Shown here piece after piece: positions 5,499-10,691 of a stretch of 10,691 nucleotides of DNA. The stretch covers positions 1 through 10,691 of the forward strand of contig JALVKZ010000180.1 of NCBI GenBank assembly GCA_027033675.1, in the 5' to 3' direction. Below the pieces are notes generated by a model, which saw only the letters and a program-made list of their open reading frames with translations, was not told the origin of the DNA and did no database searches. This stretch comes from Pyrodictiaceae archaeon (GTDB taxonomy: Archaea > Thermoproteota > Thermoprotei_A > Sulfolobales > Pyrodictiaceae). Positions within the stretch are counted from its first letter, which is position 1, and every line of letters begins with the position of its first letter. The position numbers were made by a program, and so were the translations under genes.

Positions 5499-7388
5499 GT
5501 GGTGTCTTGCTTGGCTTGTCCTGTTAACCCTCTTATTGCTGGGCCTGGTTGTCGCTACGCACTTATGGGTAATGAGGCTATTGCTCGTGGGGTTGTCGAG
5601 GCTGGGGCTAGTGTTGTGACCGGGTACCCGGGTACTCCTAGCTCTGAGGTTATTGAGACTCTTCAGCGCCTGGGCCAGGGTCTCGGTATCTATGTCGAGT
5701 GGGCTGTTAATGAGCGTGTTGCGTTCGAGATAGCTTATGGAGCTGCTATCGCTGGGGCCCGGTCCATGGCTACTATGAAGGCTCCGGGGCTCAATGTCGC
5801 CGCGGATCCTATAGTGTCTGCTGCTTATGGCGGCGTTGATGCCGGGCTCGTGGTCCTCGTCGCTGATGACCCGGGGCCTCATACTACTCAAACCGAGCAG
5901 GATAGTAGGTGGTTTGCCCACGTAGCCAAGTTGCCAATGATTACTCCCTCGTCGCCGCAGGAGGCGAAGGACTTTACTGTCAAGGGGTTCTTGCTCAGTG
6001 AGGCCCTTAGCCTCCCGGTCTTCCTACGTACCACTACCCGGGTTAACCACGCGGTCGGCGAGGTTGTTACCGGGGAGCACTCTGAGCCACGCTGGGCCCG
6101 GGGGTTCAGGAAGCAGGTTGAGCGCTTCGTGAGAGCCGGGATGTCATGGAACCTTGAGAGGCATCGCTGGCTTAACAAGCAGCTAGCTAGGGCAGAGCTT
6201 GTCGCCGAGGAGCTTGGGCTTAACCGCGTAGAGGGAAGCGGGGAGCTATGTGTTGTAACAGAGGGCTCCGCGTATAACTATGTTGTCGAGGCGCTGGGGG
6301 AGCTAGGCCTAGGGGCCCGCGTCATTAAGCTTGGGTTGCTCCACCCGTTCCCGAGAAGCTTCGTCTCCAGGGCTCTTACTGGCTGTGAGAGAGTAGTTGT
6401 TGTCGAGGAGCTTGACCCCTACGTAGAGACCATGGTTAAGAAGCTGGTAGCCGAGGAGGAGCGCCTACGCCACCTAATCGTGCTGGGCAAGGATGAGGGC
6501 CTGTTGCCCTTGGAGGGCGAGCTAGGCCCGGGTCTTGTGAGAGCAGCGCTTGCCAAGGCTGCTGGCCTGGAATACGAGCCTGTGCGAAGAGAGTCTCCGA
6601 GGGCTCCTCCTAGGCCGCCTCCTCTCTGCCCCGGGTGCCCTCACCGTGGCACGTACCTGGGCATATTGATTGGTATTAGCCGGGCTGGTTACCGCCGAGA
6701 CGAGGTACCCGTGTTCGGCGATATTGGTTGCTATGCTCTGAGCGTCGGTGAGCCGCTGAGGGCCATCTGGACAGAGCACAGCATGGGCGCTAGCATCTCT
6801 ATGGCTGTGGGGTTGAAGCTAGCTGGGTTCCGGAACCCCGTGGTAGCAACTATTGGTGACTCAACTTTCTTCCACGCGGGGGTCCAGCCGCTCATCGAGG
6901 CCGTCCATAAGCGCGTCGATATACTGGTTGTTGTTCTCGATAACCAGGTAGTGGCTATGACTGGTCACCAGGCTACGCCAGCGTGGCCCCGAACCGAGAC
7001 AGGTAGAGAAACCAAGCCAGTGAGGCTCGAGGAGGTTATCCGCTCGATAGGCGTCGATAACCTGGTGATAGTTGACCCGGAGAACGTTGACGAGGTAGCA
7101 GATGCGGTTGCTAAGCTGCTCAGAACCCCCGGTGTCAACGTGGTTATCGCTAGGAGGCCCTGCGCGCTACTAGATGCTAGGCTCCATGGGGTTAGGCGCC
7201 GCTACCGCGTCGTTGAGGAGAAGTGTACGGGGTGCAACGCCTGCATAGCGGCCACGGGGTGCCCGGCGCTCTACCGTACACCGGGCGGCAAGGTAGCCAT
7301 AATGGAGGCTGATTGCCTCGGGTGTGGTATCTGTACCCGCTTCTGCCCATACAACGCGATAGTCCCCGTGGAGGAGGAGACGCGGTGA
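5499..7388 (+). CDS. iorA: Indolepyruvate:ferredoxin oxidoreductase, alpha subunit
   Basis: The catalytic subunit of the cytoplasmic enzyme that oxidatively decarboxylates indolepyruvate and other aryl pyruvates to aryl-acetyl-CoA, with CoA, thiamine diphosphate and ferredoxin. At 629 residues it has the usual length. Domains in order: pyrimidine-binding domain with GYPGTPSSE (42-50); central transketolase-C-like region; C-P-G-C-P-H-R before the thiamine-diphosphate domain with GDIGC (407-411) and GDSTFF...LDNQVVAMTGHQ (Gly453-Asp454 to Asn482); and a C-terminal two-cluster ferredoxin module. The first cluster has Cys576, 579, 582 and 588 (CX2CX2CX5CP); the second has Cys606, 609, 612 and 616 (CX2CX2CX3CP). 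GTG 5499 gives 22 residues before LMGNEAIARG, close to the family. No Shine-Dalgarno sequence precedes it. The stop overlaps the iorB start by 4 nt. Confidence 0.96.
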   Translation: MVSCLACPVNPLIAGPGCRYALMGNEAIARGVVEAGASVVTGYPGTPSSEVIETLQRLGQGLGIYVEWAVNERVAFEIAYGAAIAGARSMATMKAPGLNVAADPIVSAAYGGVDAGLVVLVADDPGPHTTQTEQDSRWFAHVAKLPMITPSSPQEAKDFTVKGFLLSEALSLPVFLRTTTRVNHAVGEVVTGEHSEPRWARGFRKQVERFVRAGMSWNLERHRWLNKQLARAELVAEELGLNRVEGSGELCVVTEGSAYNYVVEALGELGLGARVIKLGLLHPFPRSFVSRALTGCERVVVVEELDPYVETMVKKLVAEEERLRHLIVLGKDEGLLPLEGELGPGLVRAALAKAAGLEYEPVRRESPRAPPRPPPLCPGCPHRGTYLGILIGISRAGYRRDEVPVFGDIGCYALSVGEPLRAIWTEHSMGASISMAVGLKLAGFRNPVVATIGDSTFFHAGVQPLIEAVHKRVDILVVVLDNQVVAMTGHQATPAWPRTETGRETKPVRLEEVIRSIGVDNLVIVDPENVDEVADAVAKLLRTPGVNVVIARRPCALLDARLHGVRRRYRVVEEKCTGCNACIAATGCPALYRTPGGKVAIMEADCLGCGICTRFCPYNAIVPVEEETR

Positions 7389-8038
7389 CCAAGGTCGTGA
7401 ATATTCTCGTTGCCTCGGTTGGGGGCCAGGGAGGCCTAACACTCTCCAGGGTAATAGCAGCAGCCGCCGTCATGGCTGGCTATAGCGTGAGGACCGGGGA
7501 GACGCTGGGGATGGCGCAGCGCTTCGGCTCGGTAAAGAGCTATGTAAGGATAGGAGTTGATACACCAGTATACTCCCCAGTATTCGAGCCCGGGGAAGCA
7601 GACATCCTAGTAGGAATGGAGGTCGCAGAGGCCTACCGCAACCACCACTACCTGAGGCCCATGGGGCTAGCAGTGCTGAGCACCGAGGAAAAGCCACCAA
7701 TAAGCGTCTCACTAGGCAAAGCAGAGCCAGTAACCATGAAGAAACTAATAGAGGCGCTGGAGAGCCACGGCGCAGAGATAATCATAATCAATGCGCCGCG
7801 ATTAGCAAGAGAAGCAGGCAACCCTAGGGCAGCGAACATGGTCCTACTAGGAGCAATGAACGCCGCGAAGAGAATCCTACCAGACAACGCTGTAGAGGAG
7901 GCAATAAGAGCCATACTGCGGGGCAAACGCGCAGAAACCTCGATCAAGGCTTACTACCTAGGCAAAGAATACACAGGGAAACACAAACCAAGTAAAGAAC
8001 ACTGGGAAGACAAAGCGCATGCATCTGAACAAACGTAG
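7385..8038 (+). CDS. iorB: Indolepyruvate:ferredoxin oxidoreductase, beta subunit
   Basis: The smaller partner of IorA, 217 residues, belonging to the pyruvate:ferredoxin oxidoreductase gamma-type domain family. It starts with the conserved V-G-G-Q-G-G (12-17), followed by the TGETLGMAQRFGSVKSYVRIG block typical of IorB. The frame is open upstream to 7313, but GTG 7385 is the right start: it overlaps the iorA stop as GTGA, GGAGG lies 8 nt upstream (7372-7376), and the Rossmann-like strand then begins at residue 5. The last 80 bases are extremely A-rich (about 48% A from 7961 to 8037), giving a Lys/Glu/His-rich tail that is probably flexible. The two genes form an operon for aromatic amino-acid catabolism with reduced ferredoxin as product. 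Confidence 0.95.
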   Translation: MTKVVNILVASVGGQGGLTLSRVIAAAAVMAGYSVRTGETLGMAQRFGSVKSYVRIGVDTPVYSPVFEPGEADILVGMEVAEAYRNHHYLRPMGLAVLSTEEKPPISVSLGKAEPVTMKKLIEALESHGAEIIIINAPRLAREAGNPRAANMVLLGAMNAAKRILPDNAVEEAIRAILRGKRAETSIKAYYLGKEYTGKHKPSKEHWEDKAHASEQT

Positions 8039-8066
8039 TTTCGTTCTTCCCCTTATTCCCTATTTA
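8038..8066 (+). terminator. Pyrimidine-tract terminator after iorB
   Basis: The stop codon runs straight into a T/C tract with T-clusters at 8039-8041, 8045-8049 and 8055-8066 and no hairpin. T-rich tracts alone can end transcription in Crenarchaeota. Confidence 0.35.
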
Positions 8067-8103
8067 CCTATACAGCGCCAGGAGCGTAAGCCTTAGCTAG
8101 AAC

Positions 8104-8113
8104 CTCTTATAAC
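8104..8113 (+). promoter_or_regulatory. TATA box before the structured intergenic element
   Basis: CTCTTATAAC is identical to the element at 512-521. A start about 26 nt downstream of its centre would fall near 8135, just before the strongest stem of the GC-rich element (8138-8152). Confidence 0.45.
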
Positions 8114-8126
8114 GTAGTACTATACT

Positions 8127-8259
8127 GGGGTGTCCCGCCCGGCGCCCCAGGGATCCCTGCGGCAGTCATACGTGCACCCGACTCATCATAAATCAGGGGG
8201 ACGCTTGCCTACCATCCCGCCGCGGGTCATGCCCCTGGAGCGCCGGGTCTTGGGTCCCC
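8127..8259 (+). ncRNA. Probable structured RNA of unknown family
   Basis: GC content is about 70% over these 133 bases, while 8261-8300 is about 45%. The two ends fold together. CCCGGCGCCCCAGGG (8138-8152) pairs with CCCTGGAGCGCCGGG (8233-8247) at 14 of 15 positions, broken only by a C-A mismatch. An inner stem, CCTGCGGC (8156-8163) with GCCGCGGG (8219-8226), continues it with one G-U pair. Outside, CCC (8134-8136) can pair with GGG (8252-8254), and GGGG (8127-8130) with CCCC (8256-8259). The apical loop (8164-8218) can hold AGTC/GACT and GGG/CCC helices. CAGGGATCCCTG (8148-8159) is also a perfect palindrome. Plus strand is favoured by the TATA box upstream and a T-rich stretch just after, but the minus strand is not excluded. 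It does not match tRNA, 5S rRNA, SRP RNA or RNase P RNA as I know them. A long leader of the downstream gene is an alternative. Confidence 0.5.
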
Positions 8260-8302
8260 TAGCTAGTTATTCTTCTCAGCGCATTACGTGATAAGGCCTC
8301 AG

Positions 8303-8335
8303 CTTTTCCTTAGAGGAAAGGGAATCTCTTCTCTT
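8303..8335 (+). terminator. Hairpin with T-rich tail downstream of the structured element
   Basis: CTTTTCC (8303-8309) and GGAAAGG (8315-8321) form a 7-bp stem with one G-U pair and loop TTAGA. AATCTCTTCTCTT follows. It could end a transcript from 8104-8113, or be part of the leader of the btuF-like gene. Confidence 0.35.
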
Positions 8336-8383
8336 GCCTAGCCAATCCCTCGTGACTGTTTAGGATTATAGTGCTTCGTCACA

Positions 8384-8406
8384 CGTTTTAGTGCCCCCTT
8401 TATGCC
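8384..8406 (+). promoter_or_regulatory. Candidate TATA elements for the btuF-like gene
   Basis: GTTTTAGT (8385-8392) and CCTTTATG (8397-8404) both lie at distances that would give a short leader before GTG 8442. A further ATTATAG sits at 8364-8370. I cannot choose among them. AGGAGGT at 8431-8437 is the ribosome binding site. Confidence 0.3.
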
Positions 8407-8441
8407 TCTAGGAGTGTCGAGGAGGGGTATAGGAGGTACCT

Positions 8442-9233
8442 GTGTTGCGTATTGTTAGTCTCGCGCCCGCTATTACTGAGACTCTTGTGCTCCTCGGAGC
8501 CGGTGACGAGTTGGTCGGTGTCTCTGTTTATTGCAGGGACTATGCTCCAGGCAAGCCTGTTGTCGGTACCTATATCTCGGTTATTTGGAGGAGACTTGAA
8601 CAGGCCCGGCCCGATATAGTCTTGTTACAGGATTATGTGCAGCGAGGCCTCTACGAGGAGCTAAGGAGCCGAGGCTACCGGGCCTACATCTTCCCGCTCC
8701 CCAGTAGCCTCCACGGGGTAGCAGAGAACGCTGCCGCTATAGGAGCCGTTACTGGGAGGAGGTTGGAGGGCCTCGTGCTCGCAGAGAAGCTTGAGGACGA
8801 GATAACCCAGCTCGGGAAGATAAAGCCGGAGAGGACTATTAGGGTCTACACGGAGTACATCTGGCCCGACTATACTACGCGCATGAGCCCTGGGGCGCTG
8901 AGCTTCGCTGACCACGCTCTCCGACTAGCAGGCGCAGAGAACATCTACGCGGAGGAGCCACAAGCCTTTGTCGAGCCACGCCCAGAGGACGTTATCGCGG
9001 CCAATCCGGAGGCCGTGATAGTCTCGGCCGAGAAGCTCATGAAGCTAACCAAGGAGAAGTACCTAGAAAAGACCCCCTGGATAAGAAGACTGAGAGCCAT
9101 AGAGGAGGACAAACTAATAATACTGAGAGGCGAGCCCGGCCAAGACCTAGCACACCCCGGGCCCTCAATAATCGAGACCGCCAAGAGACTAAGAACGCTC
9201 CTAGACAAGTACAGAGCGCAAAACGAGGCATAA
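8442..9233 (+). CDS. BtuF-like periplasmic-binding-fold protein without signal peptide
   Basis: A 263-residue protein of the helical-backbone metal-chelate receptor family (vitamin B12 and ferric-siderophore binding proteins). The N-terminus is diagnostic: RIVSLAPAITETLVLLGAGDELVGVSVYC, followed by the repeated-lobe pattern LEQARPDIVLLQDYVQRGLYEELRSRGY (about 52-79). The second lobe follows with FVEPRPEDVIAANPEAVIVS and a C-terminal ITETAKRL-like helix. Family members bind cobalamin or iron chelates outside the cell for an ABC importer, but this one begins directly at the first strand, with no signal peptide, lipobox or anchor. No permease or ATPase gene is adjacent. It may therefore be a cytoplasmic corrinoid or metal-chelate binding protein; the ligand is not evident. 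GTG 8442 and TTG 8445 are adjacent possible starts, with AGGAGGT 4 and 7 nt upstream respectively. Confidence 0.8.
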   Translation: MLRIVSLAPAITETLVLLGAGDELVGVSVYCRDYAPGKPVVGTYISVIWRRLEQARPDIVLLQDYVQRGLYEELRSRGYRAYIFPLPSSLHGVAENAAAIGAVTGRRLEGLVLAEKLEDEITQLGKIKPERTIRVYTEYIWPDYTTRMSPGALSFADHALRLAGAENIYAEEPQAFVEPRPEDVIAANPEAVIVSAEKLMKLTKEKYLEKTPWIRRLRAIEEDKLIILRGEPGQDLAHPGPSIIETAKRLRTLLDKYRAQNEA

Positions 9234-9293
9234 TTAACGAGAAACAGCATGAATGAAAGAAGCTGAGGAGGATTGCAACCTATCTGGTCATCA

Positions 9294-9311
9294 TAAGGCT
9301 ATCATACCTTA
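9294..9311. terminator. Weak hairpin between convergent genes
   Basis: TAAGG (9294-9298) and CCTTA (9307-9311) form a 5-bp stem with an 8-nt loop; the right arm includes the vapC stop. No T-run follows on either strand, so a terminator role is only possible. Confidence 0.2.
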
Positions 9312-9776
9312 CCATATAACTCTTAGTCCAAGACTCGAGGCTACGTAGCTTAAGTCTCTATCACCAGTAATTATCGGGGCCTTGTGACGCATAGCTGTCA
9401 CAATTATTGTTGAATCTACTAGGCTCAGCCTCCTAGCCCGTAGCAATGGGTCGCTAGAGGCGCGTAGCAATTTGTCTCCTCTATGCTTTATCCTGGCCGA
9501 CTCAACCCAGTCCTTTAGGCTAAGCTCTGTTACAGTAAAATATTTCGTAAGGAATGTTAAAACCTCCTCCATGCTTTCAAGAACTGGTATGCGGCCACGC
9601 AGCCAGTGCACAACGTACTCATAGACAACCGTTACAGGGATAAGACCCTTTACCCTGCCACGTCCAACTCCCTGCAAAAGCCTTACTGCATCCACTCCTA
9701 GTTCTCTATAAGCCATTGCAAGAAGCGCATACGTATCTACTACTACTACTTTGCGCGGCTCCTCCTTGTCCACCAC
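9309..9776 (-). CDS. vapC: PIN-domain toxin VapC (second pair)
   Basis: A 155-residue PIN-domain ribonuclease unrelated in detail to the one at 4292-4789. The acidic set is complete: Asp14 in VVDTYALLA, Glu53 in VVYEYVV, Asp121 in LSLVDSTIIVTA, and Asp139 in IITGDRDLSYVA. GTG 9776 and GTG 9773 are adjacent candidates. GGAGGAG on the minus strand (from 9788) is 5 and 8 nt upstream of them. The start overlaps the end of vapB by about 30 nt, so toxin translation should depend on antitoxin translation. The run of Val codons before Asp14 forms the first PIN strand. Activity is inferred from the intact catalytic residues; the RNA target is unknown. Confidence 0.86.
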   Translation of the reverse strand: MVDKEEPRKVVVVDTYALLAMAYRELGVDAVRLLQGVGRGRVKGLIPVTVVYEYVVHWLRGRIPVLESMEEVLTFLTKYFTVTELSLKDWVESARIKHRGDKLLRASSDPLLRARRLSLVDSTIIVTAMRHKAPIITGDRDLSYVASSLGLRVIW

Positions 9777-9991
9777 TCGTTCTCCTCCTCGTCGAGCTCT
9801 CTTTCAGCCTCCTCGGCTGAGCCCCTGCAACAACCCCAGACCTTGTCCCAGAGATCAAGCGGGCGAAGAACTATTTCGCGACCTCTTACCTCTAGCTCCA
9901 AGAGAGTACCCTCAGCAATACCGAGGGACTCTCTCACACTCTTAGGCAGAACTATTGCCCCCTTTCGGCCAACCCTTATGGTAAGACCCAT
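9746..9991 (-). CDS. vapB: AbrB-type antitoxin VapB (second pair)
   Basis: An 81-residue protein with an N-terminal AbrB-type domain: TIRVGRKGAIVLPKSVRESLGIAEGTLLELEV followed by REIVLRPL. An acidic linker (EEAERELDEEENE) then leads to a basic tail (WWTRRSRAK). It should neutralise the overlapping VapC and repress the operon. ATG 9991 is the only sensible start. There is no ribosome binding site, and the TATA-like CTTAAA at 10012-10018 lies about 25 nt upstream, so the message is probably leaderless. The first eight bases around the start (AGACCCAT on the plus strand, 9984-9991) are repeated at 9997-10004. Confidence 0.85.
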   Translation of the reverse strand: MGLTIRVGRKGAIVLPKSVRESLGIAEGTLLELEVRGREIVLRPLDLWDKVWGCCRGSAEEAERELDEEENEWWTRRSRAK

Positions 9992-10011
9992 AGGCCAGAC
10001 CCATTAGTTGG

Positions 10012-10038
10012 TTTAAGTCGCTACTCCTAATTTAAGTC
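10012..10038 (-). promoter_or_regulatory. Duplicated TATA/operator word upstream of the second vapB
   Basis: GACTTAAA on the minus strand occurs at 10012-10019 and again at 10031-10038, start to start 19 bp. The proximal copy is placed to direct initiation close to the ATG at 9991. The distal copy may be a second promoter, an upstream start or a repressor site. Confidence 0.4.
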
Positions 10039-10350
10039 CCCCATTTCCCTATCCCTTAACAGCTATAGTCCTAGCACTCATTCTTTCCACCGCCCGGTAC
10101 AGCGAAGATAGGCGAGGAAGCATTAAGGAGCGATAAAAGACCAGCTTAATAACCATAGGGGACGGGGGCAAAACAAGGTTTACTAAACCTATAGTAGCAA
10201 ATATTACTATTATCTCGTCTACACGAAACGGGTCCCTAGCGGGGCTTAAGGCCTAATAATACTGGTAGCTATTATAGTTGTAGCCGCACGAGAGCAAGAT
10301 AGTGATGAGATAAAGTAGGGGTAATGTCTTCCTTATCTTAGTGACAATAG
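10039..10350. other. Gene-free stretch with one palindrome
   Basis: I find no convincing gene, tRNA or repeat array in these 312 bases on either strand; all frames are short and lack ribosome binding sites. It contains the palindrome at 10176-10190. A GTGATGA word at 10302-10308 resembles a box C, but no box D (CTGA) follows at the right distance. Confidence 0.5.
10176..10190 (-). terminator. Perfect 15-bp palindrome, possible terminator
   Basis: AGGTTTA-C-TAAACCT is a perfect inverted repeat. Read on the minus strand it is followed by TGTTTTG, so it could end the transcript entering from the right edge, whose stop codon lies about 160 nt upstream. An operator is equally possible. Confidence 0.3.
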
Positions 10351-10691
10351 TTACTTAATGAATAGCTCCTTTTTCTTAGCTATGACTAAGCCAGGTATGA
10401 GGAGGGATAACAACAGGGCAACAGCTAAGGCGTATTCCCTGAGGCTTGTCGGTTTTTGTGTACTCTTGGTCTCTGCGCAGGGGTTGCATAAGCCTAGTGT
10501 GTCTAGCCTCCATGTTGCCACGTAGAGTGGGTCGCGTGGGTCTATCTTTGCTCTGAGCCTGCAGAGCTTGTCTAGGAACGAGGCATTATTTCTTGGCGCA
10601 TATGCTAATAGGTAGAGCCTTATGCCGTATCTCCTGCTAAGACTATGAATCATACTGATTGTCTTGTTTATCCACTCTAGGTCTTCTCCGG
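10351..10691 (-). CDS. C-terminal end of a membrane-anchored protein, partial
   Basis: The minus-strand frame is open from the right edge to TAA at 10351-10353, giving 112 visible residues. An internal ATG at 10653 is not the start, because the frame continues upstream with plausible coding content (GEDLEWINKTIS). The visible part has a soluble region (IHSLSRRYGIRLYLLAYAP, then DPRDPLYVATWRLDTLG), a C-X-X-C pair in LCNPCAE, a short Thr/Ser/Lys linker, then one hydrophobic segment (YALAVALLLSLLIPGLVIA) and a Lys-rich tail (KKKELFIK). That end is the layout of a protein anchored by its C-terminus with the tail in the cytoplasm and the main domain outside. I do not recognise the family and no function can be given. 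Confidence 0.6.
   Translation of the reverse strand, partial: GEDLEWINKTISMIHSLSRRYGIRLYLLAYAPRNNASFLDKLCRLRAKIDPRDPLYVATWRLDTLGLCNPCAETKSTQKPTSLREYALAVALLLSLLIPGLVIAKKKELFIK

Noticed and set aside
7313..7384. Upstream extension of IorB
   Set aside because: It lies wholly within the iorA ferredoxin module and is not family-like. GTG 7385 has the ribosome binding site and the stop/start overlap.
8127..8259. Cobalamin riboswitch, SRP RNA, RNase P RNA or tRNA at the structured element
   Set aside because: I find no B12-box-like core, no SRP GNAR-loop/GGAAG core, no RNase P conserved regions and no T-loop or cloverleaf. The element stays unassigned.
10302..10360. C/D box guide RNA starting with GTGATGA
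   Set aside because: No CTGA box D or D' follows within the usual 12-60 nt.
1..10691. CRISPR array or insertion sequence
   Set aside because: No regularly spaced repeats, terminal inverted repeats or transposase-like frames were seen.

Overview
The window looks like DNA from a hyperthermophilic archaeon of the Crenarchaeota (Thermoproteota), most likely Desulfurococcales or Pyrodictiaceae-like. The evidence is a PaREP1-family gene, two VapBC pairs, indolepyruvate:ferredoxin oxidoreductase subunits, archaeal class III (pilin-type) signal peptides, many GTG/TTG starts, AGG/AGA/ATA-rich codon use, and TATA boxes placed for short-leader or leaderless transcripts. The lineage is inferred from gene content and style, not from a marker gene.

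Layout. (1) 1-383, minus: the N-terminal 127 residues of a major-facilitator-type transporter that runs off the left edge. (2) 571-3575, plus: a two-gene surface operon, a very large (788 aa) pilin-like glycoprotein followed by a small (about 207 aa) pilin-like protein, closed by a hairpin/T-run terminator. It is visibly more AT-rich than the metabolic genes. (3) 3649-5018, minus: a PaREP1/HEPN-like gene with its own TATA box and strong ribosome binding site, then a vapB-vapC toxin-antitoxin pair with overlapping frames and a repeat-rich control region. (4) 5206-8066, plus: iorA-iorB, preceded by a TATA box and a T-rich leader of about 260 nt. (5) 8067-8441: an intergenic region containing a 70% GC, strongly self-complementary element, probably a structured RNA. 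(6) 8442-9233, plus: a BtuF-like binding-protein domain with no signal peptide. (7) 9309-9991, minus: a second overlapping vapB-vapC pair with a near-leaderless promoter. (8) About 360 bp without a convincing gene, then the C-terminal end of a membrane-anchored protein entering from the right edge on the minus strand.

How the genes work together. IorA and IorB form one enzyme that oxidises aryl pyruvates from aromatic amino-acid fermentation, giving aryl-acetyl-CoA and reduced ferredoxin. The two pilin-like proteins probably sit in one cell-surface fibre or adhesin. The two VapBC pairs and the PaREP1 protein are an accessory, toxin-like layer. Nothing in the sequence links these groups functionally.

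The most unexplained signals are the structured element at 8127-8259, the giant pilin-like protein, and a marked T-to-A compositional gradient along the iorAB and btuF-like transcription units. I do not see a complete, clearly novel multi-gene system.
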